Translations under genes and position numbers: made by a program
Origin: Clostridia bacterium
Lineage (GTDB): Bacteria; Bacillota; Clostridia; Oscillospirales; Acutalibacteraceae
DNA length: 64,000 nucleotides
NCBI GenBank assembly: GCA_017435665.1
Contig: JAFSEP010000049.1
Coordinates: forward strand, 62,001-126,000
Direction of reading: 5' to 3'
Shown here: in pieces, positions 26,622-34,675 of the stretch
How positions within the stretch are numbered: position 1 is the stretch's first letter
Layout of the letters: every line of letters begins with the position of its first letter
Notes under the pieces: model-generated
Database searches by the model: none
Told to the model about the DNA's origin: nothing
Seen by the model: the letters and a program-made list of their open reading frames with translations, nothing else

Positions 26622-27301
26622 AGGATGCCCGTAAGCTCGGAAAGATTGTCGATTATATATACTGGGTGATAATCCGAGCTGTTTTCTTCACATTTGAAAT
26701 TGCACCAGCAGGTGTCAATTCCCGCATTTATACCGCCGGCAATATCAGAAGTAAGAGAATCGCCGATAATTAAATATTCCGACTTTTCAAAAGAGCCTAT
26801 TGAAGAAAAAACTTTATCAAAGTATTCCTTTGCAGGCTTCTGTGTATTCAGCTTTTCGGATATGAAAAACTCTTCAAAATAACTGTTGAGACCGGCCCGG
26901 GCAAAACGCTTTTTCTGTATATTTTCAATACCGTTTGTTACAATAAAGAGCCTGTAACCCTTTGCTTTAAGATATTTGCAAACGGTATCTGCCTCAGGGA
27001 ATTTAACTCCGCCTTCGCTTAGATAAAAACGGTATTTCTTGTCATACTCAACGCCGTCTCCTTCAATTCCCATTTCCTCAAGCAGATAAGTAAATCTGCG
27101 GCTTTTAATATCGTTTTTCGATATCTCTCCACGCTCAAACTGCTTCCATAAGCCGAGATTTATAGCAGAATAGCGTTCAATAAGAAGGGGAGTGGGCTCT
27201 ATCCCGTTGTCCCTGAAAAGAGCACTTACGGCATTTTTTTCATCTTCTTTAAAATTCAGTAAGGTATCATCTGCATCAAATAAAATATATTTATATTTCA
27301 T
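26618..27301 (-). CDS. yjjG: HAD hydrolase, YjjG-type noncanonical pyrimidine nucleotidase
   Basis: 227-residue HAD phosphatase. Motif I is FDADDTLLNF (8-17), motif II IVTNG (about 120-124), the motif III Lys lies in TQKPAKEYF and motif IV is IIGDSLTSDIAGG. The helical cap (WKQFERGEISKNDIKSRRF) fits the YjjG/YfnB subgroup, which dephosphorylates pyrimidine nucleoside monophosphates, including damaged ones. The gene is convergent with glgP, overlapping by four bases. The substrate assignment is by subgroup resemblance only. Confidence 0.82.
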   Translation of the reverse strand: MKYKYILFDADDTLLNFKEDEKNAVSALFRDNGIEPTPLLIERYSAINLGLWKQFERGEISKNDIKSRRFTYLLEEMGIEGDGVEYDKKYRFYLSEGGVKFPEADTVCKYLKAKGYRLFIVTNGIENIQKKRFARAGLNSYFEEFFISEKLNTQKPAKEYFDKVFSSIGSFEKSEYLIIGDSLTSDIAGGINAGIDTCWCNFKCEENSSDYHPVYIIDNLSELTGIL

Positions 27302-27374
27302 AAAAATCCACCGTTCCTTTTTTTCTAAGATTTTAACCGATATTTTTTAATTAGTCAACATTATATACTCTATA

Positions 27375-27403
27375 TTGATTTTTGTTACAAGCTATGGTAA
27401 AAT
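27375..27403 (+). promoter_or_regulatory. Extended -10 promoter of the DUF4364 gene
   Basis: TTGATT (27375-27380) and TAAAAT (27398-27403) are 17 bases apart, with TGG directly before the -10 (extended -10 motif). Confidence 0.78.
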
Positions 27404-27436
27404 AAATCGGTAATAATATCGGAAGGTGATTATTTT

Positions 27437-27988
27437 ATGAATAATACATTTATCGAAGGTGTAGATCCTGACGGACTTAAAGACATAAATGCAATCAAGT
27501 GTATGATTTGCTATCTTATAAAAAGCGTTAACGAACCGCTTACAAAAAGATTAATAAATGACATTCTTCAGGACGATTATTCTCTCGCTAACTATTTTGA
27601 AGTTAATCAGGCTATCAGCGAGCTGCTGAAAAGCGGTGTTGTTCATATGGATATCGTTGACGGCGAAGAAGTTCTGACCATTGATGAAAAGACAACGGCT
27701 ACAACTGCATATTTCGAAAAGAGCTTGCCCCGTACAGTTCGTGAAAAAGCAATCAACTGTGCAGTAAGACTTCTCACAAGGTCAAGACGTGAGAGAGAGA
27801 ATGAAATTATTGTGGAAAAGCTTGATAAGGGTTATAATGTAACCTTTACTTTGTATGACGTCGATACAGAGTTTATGAAGCTGACCATTTACGTTTCGGA
27901 TATGCTTCAGGTTGAGGCTGTTAAAGAAAACTTCCTTAACGATCCGACCAAGCTTTATTCAGGAATTATCTCATCATTGACTGTATAA
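27437..27988 (+). CDS. DUF4364 family protein (likely winged-helix regulator)
   Basis: 183 residues. Members of this clostridial family have an N-terminal winged-helix-like region. Here KCMICYLIKSVNEPLTKRLINDILQD through AISELLKSGVVHMDIVDGEEVLTI (about 13-82) has that look, followed by a beta-rich C-terminal domain. A DNA-binding role is inferred, not shown. It has a good extended -10 promoter and GGAAGGTG site and is followed by a hairpin terminator, so it is monocistronic. Confidence 0.82.
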   Translation: MNNTFIEGVDPDGLKDINAIKCMICYLIKSVNEPLTKRLINDILQDDYSLANYFEVNQAISELLKSGVVHMDIVDGEEVLTIDEKTTATTAYFEKSLPRTVREKAINCAVRLLTRSRRERENEIIVEKLDKGYNVTFTLYDVDTEFMKLTIYVSDMLQVEAVKENFLNDPTKLYSGIISSLTV

Positions 27989-28003
27989 GTTATTAAAATT
28001 AAC

Positions 28004-28034
28004 GCCGGGGGATAAAAATCCTTCGGCATTTTAA
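28004..28034 (+). terminator. Terminator of the DUF4364 gene
   Basis: GCCGGGGGAT pairs with ATCCTTCGGC (two G-T pairs) around AAAA, followed by ATTTTAAA. Confidence 0.75.
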
Positions 28035-28043
28035 ATTATATTC

Positions 28044-28073
28044 AACTACACAAAAGAAATATTTTGTGTAGTT
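28044..28073. repeat. Perfect 12-bp inverted repeat
   Basis: AACTACACAAAA (28044-28055) and TTTTGTGTAGTT (28062-28073) enclose the loop GAAATA. No T-run follows on either strand, so it is not a standard terminator. It may be an operator, a structured RNA element or a relic of a mobile repeat. Confidence 0.7.
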
Positions 28074-28583
28074 AAGGGGAGTAAAAAACATTATAATAGA
28101 CATTTTCGGTTTTATAAGCCTGAACCGCTGTTTGCTATTAAAGCATTTATATTGATTTGTATAATTCTGTACTGATACCGTTTTTATGTCATTTTCTTTT
28201 TTTGAGTAAGTATTCAGAATTCTTATAATCTAAGCAGCATTTAATTTTTACAATTTCAGTTTTGCATTAGTTAATTGTTTTAGTTTTGTTTTTTCTATTT
28301 TAATTCTTATAACTCTTCTCATTTTTTGTATTAAGTATACTTAATCGGTTTTTTGCGATTTTTCAGGCTGATTTACAGCCACTCAGTTTTTTCGTAATGA
28401 CCAAATCATCATAAAGAAAATTTCTGTTCGATGCATTTTTTATTATAAACAGATTTAATAAGAAAAATCTAACGACCAAACAATTTCTTTTATAAATAAT
28501 ACATTATATATTATTGGATACAGGTGTATTTGCTTCTCTTAATATAACATCCAACTAATTTATTCACGGCGTACAATAAAATG
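28074..28583. other. A+T-rich stretch without a supportable gene
   Basis: The gap between DUF4364 and the recombinase gene is 716 bases in all. This part is strongly A+T-rich and full of T-runs, with no open frame with a ribosome binding site and family resemblance. I see no tRNA cloverleaf, tmRNA end, riboswitch core or repeat array. Isolated TATAAT hexamers (for example 28092-28097) are expected in such sequence. Confidence 0.6.
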
Positions 28584-28612
28584 TGGAATTTTATAAGATT
28601 ATGTGATATAAT
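28584..28612 (+). promoter_or_regulatory. Extended -10 promoter of the recombinase gene
   Basis: TGATATAAT at 28604-28612 is an extended -10. The -35 position (TGGAAT, 28584-28589, 17-base spacing) is a weak match. Transcription would start near 28619, giving an 85-base leader that contains the palindrome at 28657-28679. Confidence 0.55.
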
Positions 28613-28656
28613 ACAAGCAATAAAATAATTACTGATATACTGACTAAACATACAGA

Positions 28657-28679
28657 TATCGTGAAACTGTTTCACGATA
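28657..28679. repeat. Perfect palindrome TATCGTGAAA-CTG-TTTCACGATA in the recombinase leader
   Basis: Ten-base arms with a 3-base centre lie 11 bases before the AGGAGG of the recombinase gene. Each arm holds a parS-like half-site (TGTTTCACG), but the two are arranged outward, not inward as in parS. As RNA it would form a tight hairpin next to the ribosome binding site. Confidence 0.7.
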
Positions 28680-28704
28680 CATTGATCGAAAGGAGGGCTT
28701 AGGC

Positions 28705-29697
28705 ATGACAACAAAGGATTTTGAATTATTACCCGGAAGTGTCGTCAGTTACTTGAGAATTTATCTGGAAAACACTAAGGGCTATTCCAAGCTGACAATT
28801 CTCGAGTATGCTTCGGATTTACGTATATTCTTCAGATATATCGTTGCCAAAAAAGCCGATCTCTCCCCTTCCGAGCTTCCCGATGATTATAATTTATCAT
28901 ATATTGACCTGGATTTTATTAAAGCAATCACAACAAACGATATTTTTTATTTTCTTGACTATTGTAATTCAGAATTGAATAATAATAAGTCTACCCGTGC
29001 AAGGAAAATTTCCACTCTCAACGGTTATTTTAGTTATATGTCAGCTAAAATGCGACTTATTGATGTTAATCCTATGGATTCAATCGATGCTCCGAAAAAG
29101 AAAAAAGCCCTGCCCAAGTATCTTACTCTTGAGCAAAGCATACAGCTTTTAAACAGCGTTGAGGGCGAACACAAAGAGCGTGACTATTGCATACTTACAA
29201 TTTTCCTTAACTGCGGACTTCGTGTAGCCGAATTGGTCGCCCTAGATATCAGCGACATAAATTTCGATGAGGAAACTATGGTTGTTACCGGTAAAGGCGA
29301 TAAAGAAAGAAAAATATATCTTAACAAAGCCTGCATGGATGCAATTATGGACTATCTGAAAGTCAGACCTAATGACCGTGTCAAAGACAGAAACGCTCTG
29401 TTTATAAGCCGTCTTAATAAAAGAATGGGCAGACAAGCTGTACAGAATATGGTTTATCACTATCTTGAAAAGATCGGTCTCGGCGGAGGCGGATATTCAG
29501 TACATAAACTTCGGCACACGGCTGCAACTCTTATGTATCAGCACGGAGATGTTGATGTGCTTGTCCTCAAGGAAATGCTCGGACATGAAAACCTTTCTAC
29601 CACGGAAATATATACACATCTGCTTGACAAGCAGCTCAGGGATGCCGCCAAGAGCAATCCGTTAAGTGGTGAAAGCCATAACAACGGTTCTAAGTGA
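28705..29697 (+). CDS. xerD: Tyrosine recombinase, XerC/XerD-like
   Basis: 330-residue integrase-family recombinase. The N-terminal SAM-like core-binding domain spans about 8-120. The catalytic domain has Arg173 (CGLRVAEL), Lys197 (GKGDKER), His267 and Arg270 (HKLRHTAAT), His294 (LGHENLSTT) and the nucleophile Tyr303 (EIYTH), so the set is complete. Length and the MLGHENLSTTEIYTHL block fit Xer proteins that resolve chromosome dimers. Its convergence with spoIIM also suggests a chromosomal Xer, because xerD and spoIIM lie in one neighbourhood in Bacillus. No dif site or mobile-element boundary is evident, and XerC versus XerD cannot be settled. Confidence 0.82.
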   Translation: MTTKDFELLPGSVVSYLRIYLENTKGYSKLTILEYASDLRIFFRYIVAKKADLSPSELPDDYNLSYIDLDFIKAITTNDIFYFLDYCNSELNNNKSTRARKISTLNGYFSYMSAKMRLIDVNPMDSIDAPKKKKALPKYLTLEQSIQLLNSVEGEHKERDYCILTIFLNCGLRVAELVALDISDINFDEETMVVTGKGDKERKIYLNKACMDAIMDYLKVRPNDRVKDRNALFISRLNKRMGRQAVQNMVYHYLEKIGLGGGGYSVHKLRHTAATLMYQHGDVDVLVLKEMLGHENLSTTEIYTHLLDKQLRDAAKSNPLSGESHNNGSK

Positions 29698-30313
29698 TAA
29701 TTTTGAAAAACAACAGATTGCATACAGCATAAACAATTGATGATATTAACGTAATAACCGCAATTATTGCATATCGCAGAAAGAACAGTTTCATTCTGAT
29801 TTCTTCTGCGATATTTTCTTTTCTTAAAGCAGAAAAAATATCTGAAGACATCTGACAGCTCTCGCTGCATGACAGTATGATCGTTATAAACTGTATCAGC
29901 GCAACCGGAAAAATAATTAAAAGACAATATCCGATTCCCGTCAGTCCGTAGGATGAGTATATCAATCCGCAGGCAGAGCCGATTCCCAGTCCTTTTATAA
30001 GCGGTATTAAATATATAAATGCAAAGCCGAACGCCGACATTCCCAAAAAGAAAGGAAACAATAAAAAAATCAGGTTATAAATTAAATTACCGGCAAACAG
30101 CTCAGCAAATGTTTTTGTTGCATTAACACTCAGGAATTCGTTGAATTTTCCGAAAAAATCCTGATTCAGCGTTGCATTTAACGATTGTATACAAACTCCT
30201 GCGGTAATACCGATTATGGAAATCACCGTAAAAACTACGGGATTTATTTTGTTATAGCTATTTTTTAACAAGCCGTTATTAAGATCAATTATTTTCGTTG
30301 CTCTGATTTTCAT
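29690..30313 (-). CDS. spoIIM: Stage II sporulation protein M
   Basis: 207-residue membrane protein with about five hydrophobic helices. It resembles SpoIIM, which with SpoIID and SpoIIP drives engulfment of the forespore. The segment FIYLIPLIKGLGIGSACGLI followed by GLTGIGYCLLIIFPVALIQ matches the family's central region. It is longer at the N-terminus than the B. subtilis protein and has a Ser/Cys-containing loop (SCSESCQMSS). The start at 30313 has GAGGAG upstream, overlapping the stop of the preceding gene. It overlaps the convergent recombinase gene by eight bases. Confidence 0.75.
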   Translation of the reverse strand: MKIRATKIIDLNNGLLKNSYNKINPVVFTVISIIGITAGVCIQSLNATLNQDFFGKFNEFLSVNATKTFAELFAGNLIYNLIFLLFPFFLGMSAFGFAFIYLIPLIKGLGIGSACGLIYSSYGLTGIGYCLLIIFPVALIQFITIILSCSESCQMSSDIFSALRKENIAEEIRMKLFFLRYAIIAVITLISSIVYAVCNLLFFKIIT

Positions 30314-30315
30314 TG

Positions 30316-30717
30316 TTATCTCCTCATATTTATTGCAACCGTACCCGAAACAGCACCGGATATAAGCGATATGGCTATTGGTAACAGCATATTAATACCG
30401 GGTATTCCGTTATTAAACAGCAGACCCGCCGTTATGGTTATAAGAATTACGGGAACAGAGCCGATAATTCCGTTAATCAGTCCCTTCTCTTTATTTACAC
30501 GGGCGTTCCTGAAGCCTCCCGCAAGTGCGGATATTCCGCTGATTATAAGCATTATTATATAGTATTTATTCGTAGGGATATCAGTTTTGTAGCATATAAA
30601 TCCGGAAACAGCAAATAGTAAGATGTATAATAAAACAGTAAACAGAGAAGTTATCGCAAAGGCTTTCAGTTTGTTTTTATTTCCTGAAGCGACCTTGCGT
30701 TTGCTTATTTTCTTCAT
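30316..30717 (-). CDS. TIGR04086-like small membrane protein
   Basis: 133 residues with a basic N-terminus and four predicted membrane helices. The loop GGFRNARVNKEKGLINGIIG (about 68-87) is characteristic of the TIGR04086/YrzE group of Firmicutes membrane proteins, whose function is unknown. It lies between recN and spoIIM on the same strand. Its ribosome binding site (AAAGGGGA) is part of the 3' arm of a hairpin, so translation may be controlled by RNA folding. Confidence 0.7.
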   Translation of the reverse strand: MKKISKRKVASGNKNKLKAFAITSLFTVLLYILLFAVSGFICYKTDIPTNKYYIIMLIISGISALAGGFRNARVNKEKGLINGIIGSVPVILITITAGLLFNNGIPGINMLLPIAISLISGAVSGTVAINMRR

Positions 30718-30722
30718 AAAAC

Positions 30723-30759
30723 AAGTCCCCTTTCATACTCAAGCATATGATGGGGACTT
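30723..30759 (-). promoter_or_regulatory. Hairpin covering the ribosome binding site of the TIGR04086-like gene
   Basis: On the minus strand AAGTCCCC (30759-30752) pairs with GGGGACTT (30730-30723) around a 21-base loop. The 3' arm is the only good Shine-Dalgarno sequence for the ATG at 30717, eight bases further. It also resembles a weak terminator for recN because GTTTT follows. Confidence 0.6.
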
Positions 30760-30773
30760 ATATATTATGATAC

Positions 30774-32438
30774 TTATTTTTCTGCCCGTCTGAGCATTTC
30801 CTCAGCTGAGAGCAAGGTTGCCTCGGTAATAACTGAGCCGCCCATAATTCTGGCAATTTCAGCTTTTCTTGCCTCGAAATCAAGCTGTCTTACCGTGGTT
30901 CGTGTAACGTTACCTGACGTACTTTTTTCTATAAAGAGATGGTTTGTTGCAAAAGCTGCTATCTGAGCAAGGTGTGTAACGCATATAACCTGAGAATAGC
31001 CTGAAACCTCTCTGAGCTTATATCCGATTTTTTCTGCGGCTCTGCCGCTGACACCGGAATCAATTTCATCAAAAATCAGCGTATCCACATCATCGAGATC
31101 CGTAAGAACGCACTTTATTGCCAGCATTATGCGTGAAAGCTCACCGCCGGATGCTATCTTCGCCATAGGTCTCAGCTCCTGACCGGCATTGGCTGAAATA
31201 AGAAACCTTACTTCATCCTTTCCGTTAGCAGTTATACTGCCCTGAGAAACCCGGACCTCAAATTTAACGTCAGGCATATCCAGAAAAGTCAGCTCCCTCA
31301 TAATTTTTTCAGAAAAAGCCTTTCCTGCATCAATTCTTGTTTGTGTCAGCTTGTCGGAAATTACAAGTAATTCTTCAAGCACCGAGTTATACTCATCAGT
31401 AAGTTTGCCGACTTTTTCCTCGTTAAGGGATATATCCTCATATTCCTGCTTTATGCTTTCAAGATACATAAGAATATCAGCTTCGGTATTTCCGTATTTT
31501 CTTGATAAGCGGTAAATCAGGTCAAGTCTCTCCTCAATAGTGTTTATATCCGAAATGCCGTCATCAAAAGCGGAAAGCTCGTTAATAACAAAAGATGATG
31601 TGTCCTGCATCAACGAAATACAATTATCAACTGCAGAAAGCTGCTCAGAGATTTCCTCATAGCAATCTGATACAGAAGTAAGAGCATTTTTTAACTCATA
31701 AAGCAGACTTGTAATTCCGTTTTTATCTTCTGAACCGTTCAGTAAGCCATCAGCATTACTAAAGGCTGATTTAATTTTTTCTGTGTTGAGCTGCTTATTT
31801 TTTCTTGCCGTAAGCTCAGCTTTTTCGCCGATTTTAATATCAGCTCCTTCAATTTCGCTGATCTGATAGGCAAGAGCTTCAAGCCTTCTTTCTTTTTCGT
31901 TTTCATCCATTGTCAGCTTTTTAAGTCTCTTGTTTATCTCTTTAAGCTGACGGAATTTTTCTTTGTATTCGGAAAGTAAGACTCCGTTAGAAGCGATTTT
32001 ATCGATATATCCGATATGATTATCCTCGTTGAGAAGAGTCTGATTATCGTTCTGACCGTGAATATTGACAAGATGATCTCCTATGAGTCTGAGTACGGAT
32101 ACAGTTACGTTTTCACCGTTGATTTTGCAAATATTACGGTTTTCCTTTATAATCCTTTGGATTATCAGAGAACCGTCTGAGCAATCGATATCATAATCCT
32201 TCAGAAGAGCAACGACCTTCTCGTTCACATTATCAAAAACAGCAGTTACCTTCGCACAATCGGCATTTGCACTTATAAGCTCTCTTGACGAGCGTTCACC
32301 ACGGATTGCATTAATTGAATCAATAATTATTGATTTACCCGAACCGGTTTCACCCGTCATAATATTCAAGCCGTTATCATATTCAATTTTAGCATCTTCA
32401 ATAATTGCAAGATCATTGATTCTGAGACTTGAAAGCAT
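30774..32438 (-). CDS. recN: DNA repair protein RecN
   Basis: 554-residue SMC-like ATPase that acts early in double-strand break repair. It has the N-terminal LRINDLAIIEDAKIEYDNG, Walker A GETGSGKS (29-36), a long central coiled coil (about 155-370), and a C-terminal half with the ABC signature ASGGELSRIMLAIK and Walker B TLIFDEIDSGVSGRAA. Length is typical. The ATG at 32438 has AGGGGA upstream and lies 15 bases after argR, the classical argR-recN arrangement. Confidence 0.95.
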   Translation of the reverse strand: MLSSLRINDLAIIEDAKIEYDNGLNIMTGETGSGKSIIIDSINAIRGERSSRELISANADCAKVTAVFDNVNEKVVALLKDYDIDCSDGSLIIQRIIKENRNICKINGENVTVSVLRLIGDHLVNIHGQNDNQTLLNEDNHIGYIDKIASNGVLLSEYKEKFRQLKEINKRLKKLTMDENEKERRLEALAYQISEIEGADIKIGEKAELTARKNKQLNTEKIKSAFSNADGLLNGSEDKNGITSLLYELKNALTSVSDCYEEISEQLSAVDNCISLMQDTSSFVINELSAFDDGISDINTIEERLDLIYRLSRKYGNTEADILMYLESIKQEYEDISLNEEKVGKLTDEYNSVLEELLVISDKLTQTRIDAGKAFSEKIMRELTFLDMPDVKFEVRVSQGSITANGKDEVRFLISANAGQELRPMAKIASGGELSRIMLAIKCVLTDLDDVDTLIFDEIDSGVSGRAAEKIGYKLREVSGYSQVICVTHLAQIAAFATNHLFIEKSTSGNVTRTTVRQLDFEARKAEIARIMGGSVITEATLLSAEEMLRRAEK

Positions 32439-32453
32439 AGCAGTTCCCCTGTT

Positions 32454-32903
32454 TTATCTTATTACGCTTCTTATTGTATTCATTAATTCCTTCGCCGCAT
32501 CTTCCGTTCTGTTAAGAATAAAGATAGTGTCATCGCCGGCGATGGTTCCGATGGATTTATCAAAATGAATGGCATCAATGGCTGCACAGGCAGCATTAGC
32601 CATACCTGAATAGCAATGCACACAGGTAATATTCATGGCATAATCAACAGATATAACGGCGTGTGCCAGAATAGCATCAAACTTTTCTCCGTGTTCGTTA
32701 TCCTTGCGTACCGCAGAATACTTATACTGACCGTTAGAGCCCTGAATTTTCACAAGATTCATAGCCTTAATATCACGTGATACGGTTGCCTGAGTTACGT
32801 CAAAGCCTGCTTCTGTCAGCTTGAGCATAAGCTGCTCCTGAGTGGAAATATCAAACTCCTGAATCAATGAAAGTATTTTTTCATGTCTTACATTCTTTTT
32901 CAT
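32454..32903 (-). CDS. argR: Arginine repressor ArgR
   Basis: 149-residue hexameric arginine-dependent regulator. The N-terminal winged helix has DISTQEQLMLKLTEAGF and the recognition segment VTQATVSRDIKAMNLVKI (about 36-53). The C-terminal oligomerisation and arginine-binding domain ends AGDDTIFILNRTEDAAKE. Arginine biosynthesis or catabolism genes are not in this window. Placement upstream of recN is conserved in Firmicutes. Confidence 0.95.
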   Translation of the reverse strand: MKKNVRHEKILSLIQEFDISTQEQLMLKLTEAGFDVTQATVSRDIKAMNLVKIQGSNGQYKYSAVRKDNEHGEKFDAILAHAVISVDYAMNITCVHCYSGMANAACAAIDAIHFDKSIGTIAGDDTIFILNRTEDAAKELMNTIRSVIR

Positions 32904-32920
32904 ACCTTTATTTCTCCGTT

Positions 32921-33778
32921 TCAGGCCCTTCTCTGAGCCAATTTCTGTGATAATACGTCGATAAACGTGTCTGATTTTATTCTTATAAAATGAGCAGAAA
33001 ACTCAGCTTTTTTGATTACAATTCTGCTGTTTTCCGTTAGCCTTATTGCCTTACAGCCGTCGCAGGAAAGCGTCGGGTCACCGATATCTGTATTTTTCAC
33101 GGTTATCTCAATGGTTGAAACCGGTTTAAAAATAAGGGAGCGAGAAAACAACGAATGGGTGCATATTGGCGTGATTGCAATACTTTCAATAGTTGGCTCA
33201 ATTACGGGTCCACCTGCTGAGAGTGAGTATGCCGTTGAGCCGGTAGGTGTTGATACGATAATACCGTCAGCATAGTAATCATTTACCAGCCTTCCGTCGC
33301 ACTTAACCGAAATATCGCACATTTTAATTGAAATGCCTCGTGCGATTACCGCATCATTAAGACAGTAATTAGTGCTGACGAGAATATTATTTTCATATAA
33401 ATCACACCTGAGCATCATTCTGACATCAGTTTCATATTCACCGTTTATGATATTCTTCAGCAGATGAAGCTCCTGCTCCTCAAGTCCTGCCATAAAAGCA
33501 AGTCTTCCTGCATTTATACCGAGTATTTTCTTCCCGTATTCCGCACATTTATGAGCAGAATGTATGATTGTACCGTCACCGCCGATAGCAATCATTATGT
33601 CACACTCCCTGTAAAGAGCCTCATCGTCCAGAAATTCCACTTCAAGCTGTCTGAGCTCGTTTTCAAATTCATTGCTGAAAACAATTTGTGCATTAAGATT
33701 TTTCAGCTCTTTATAAACATTCAGCGTAACAAAATATGCATTTTCCCGTGTGAGATTGGGTTTTACTGCAATCTTCAT
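32921..33778 (-). CDS. nadK: NAD kinase
   Basis: 285-residue enzyme making NADP from NAD. Signature GGDGTIIHSAHKCA and the following GINAGRLAFMA fit the ATP-NAD kinase family, as do the NDAVIARG and DGIIVSTPTGSTAYSLSAGGP blocks (given as NDAVIARG; STPTGSTAYSLSAGG). I choose the ATG at 33778: AAAGGTG lies six bases upstream, whereas the GTG three codons earlier is part of that ribosome binding site. It lies between tlyA and argR; in B. subtilis the two are adjacent, so nadK is an insertion in the conserved order that is common in Clostridia. Confidence 0.93.
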   Translation of the reverse strand: MKIAVKPNLTRENAYFVTLNVYKELKNLNAQIVFSNEFENELRQLEVEFLDDEALYRECDIMIAIGGDGTIIHSAHKCAEYGKKILGINAGRLAFMAGLEEQELHLLKNIINGEYETDVRMMLRCDLYENNILVSTNYCLNDAVIARGISIKMCDISVKCDGRLVNDYYADGIIVSTPTGSTAYSLSAGGPVIEPTIESIAITPICTHSLFSRSLIFKPVSTIEITVKNTDIGDPTLSCDGCKAIRLTENSRIVIKKAEFSAHFIRIKSDTFIDVLSQKLAQRRA

Positions 33779-33864
33779 ATTTTTCACCTTTATTTCAGGG
33801 TGACGGACATAATCCGAACCCGAATCTTTGATGGATTTTCAAATACTGAGGATACCGACACTAA

Positions 33865-34671
33865 TTATGCAAGCGTACTGTGTGACGTCTGCACAATTTC
33901 TTCGATTTCCCGTTCAAGATAGCTTGTCGCATCTTCACTTTTTCTCAGATAAATAAGATATTCAATGTTACCCTCCGGTCCTTTGACGGGAGAAAAATCA
34001 AGATTAAGAACATCAAAGCCGTTTTCAAGAGAAAAATCAAAAATCATCCTGACAACGTCAATATGGGTTGAAAGCTCTCTGACAACACCTTTCTTACCGA
34101 TTTTATCCTTCCCTGCCTCAAACTGCGGTTTGATTAAACAGACAGCCTGAGCGTTATCACCGAGCAGCTGACGCATAACAGGCAATATTATTTTCAGGGA
34201 TATAAAAGAAACGTCAACACTTGCAAAATCAATAATATCAGTAACAGTTTCATTTGTGACGTAACGGAAGTTAGTTCTTTCAAGATTGACAACTCTTTCA
34301 TCAGTTCTCAACTTCCATGCAAGCTGACCGTAGCCGACATCAATAGCATAAACCTTTTTTGCACCGTGCTGAAGCATACAGTCGGTAAATCCGCCTGTTG
34401 AAGCACCGATATCCATACAGATGCAGTCAGTAAGTCTGACTCCGAACACATCAACTGCCTTCTGCAATTTCAGTCCGCCTCTGCTTACAAAGGGCATCTG
34501 CTTACCTCTGACCTCTATACTGTCATCAGACTTTACCACCATACCTGCCTTCAATGCCTTCTGTCCGTTTACATAAACCTGACCTGCCATAATGTATGCC
34601 TTTGCTTTTTCTCTGCTTTCGCAAAATCCTTTTTCAAACAAAGCCACATCAAGTCTTATTTTATCACTCAC
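33865..34671 (-). CDS. tlyA: TlyA family rRNA (cytidine-2'-O)-methyltransferase
   Basis: 268-residue protein with an N-terminal S4 RNA-binding domain (RLDVALFEKGFCESREKAKAY) and an FtsJ/RrmJ-like methyltransferase domain. Visible are PFVSRGGLKLQKA, the SAM motif CMDIGASTGGFTDCML, and SVDVSFISL. TlyA methylates 16S and 23S rRNA cytidines in mycobacteria; in Firmicutes the exact target is less certain. The start is most likely GTG at 34671, four bases after the dxs stop with GTGAGGA upstream. The frame stays open further back inside dxs without a suitable start. Confidence 0.9.
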   Translation of the reverse strand: MSDKIRLDVALFEKGFCESREKAKAYIMAGQVYVNGQKALKAGMVVKSDDSIEVRGKQMPFVSRGGLKLQKAVDVFGVRLTDCICMDIGASTGGFTDCMLQHGAKKVYAIDVGYGQLAWKLRTDERVVNLERTNFRYVTNETVTDIIDFASVDVSFISLKIILPVMRQLLGDNAQAVCLIKPQFEAGKDKIGKKGVVRELSTHIDVVRMIFDFSLENGFDVLNLDFSPVKGPEGNIEYLIYLRKSEDATSYLEREIEEIVQTSHSTLA

Positions 34672-34675
34672 TATA

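Noticed and set aside
28494..28521. dif-like site (A+T-rich imperfect palindrome with a TATATATTAT core) near the Xer gene
   Set aside because: Only the centre resembles the Bacillus dif sequence; both recombinase-binding arms differ at many positions, which is expected by chance in such A+T-rich DNA.
28074..28583. Possible tRNA, tmRNA, 6S RNA or riboswitch in the large gap
   Set aside because: No cloverleaf, CCA end, tag sequence or known aptamer core could be recognised by eye.
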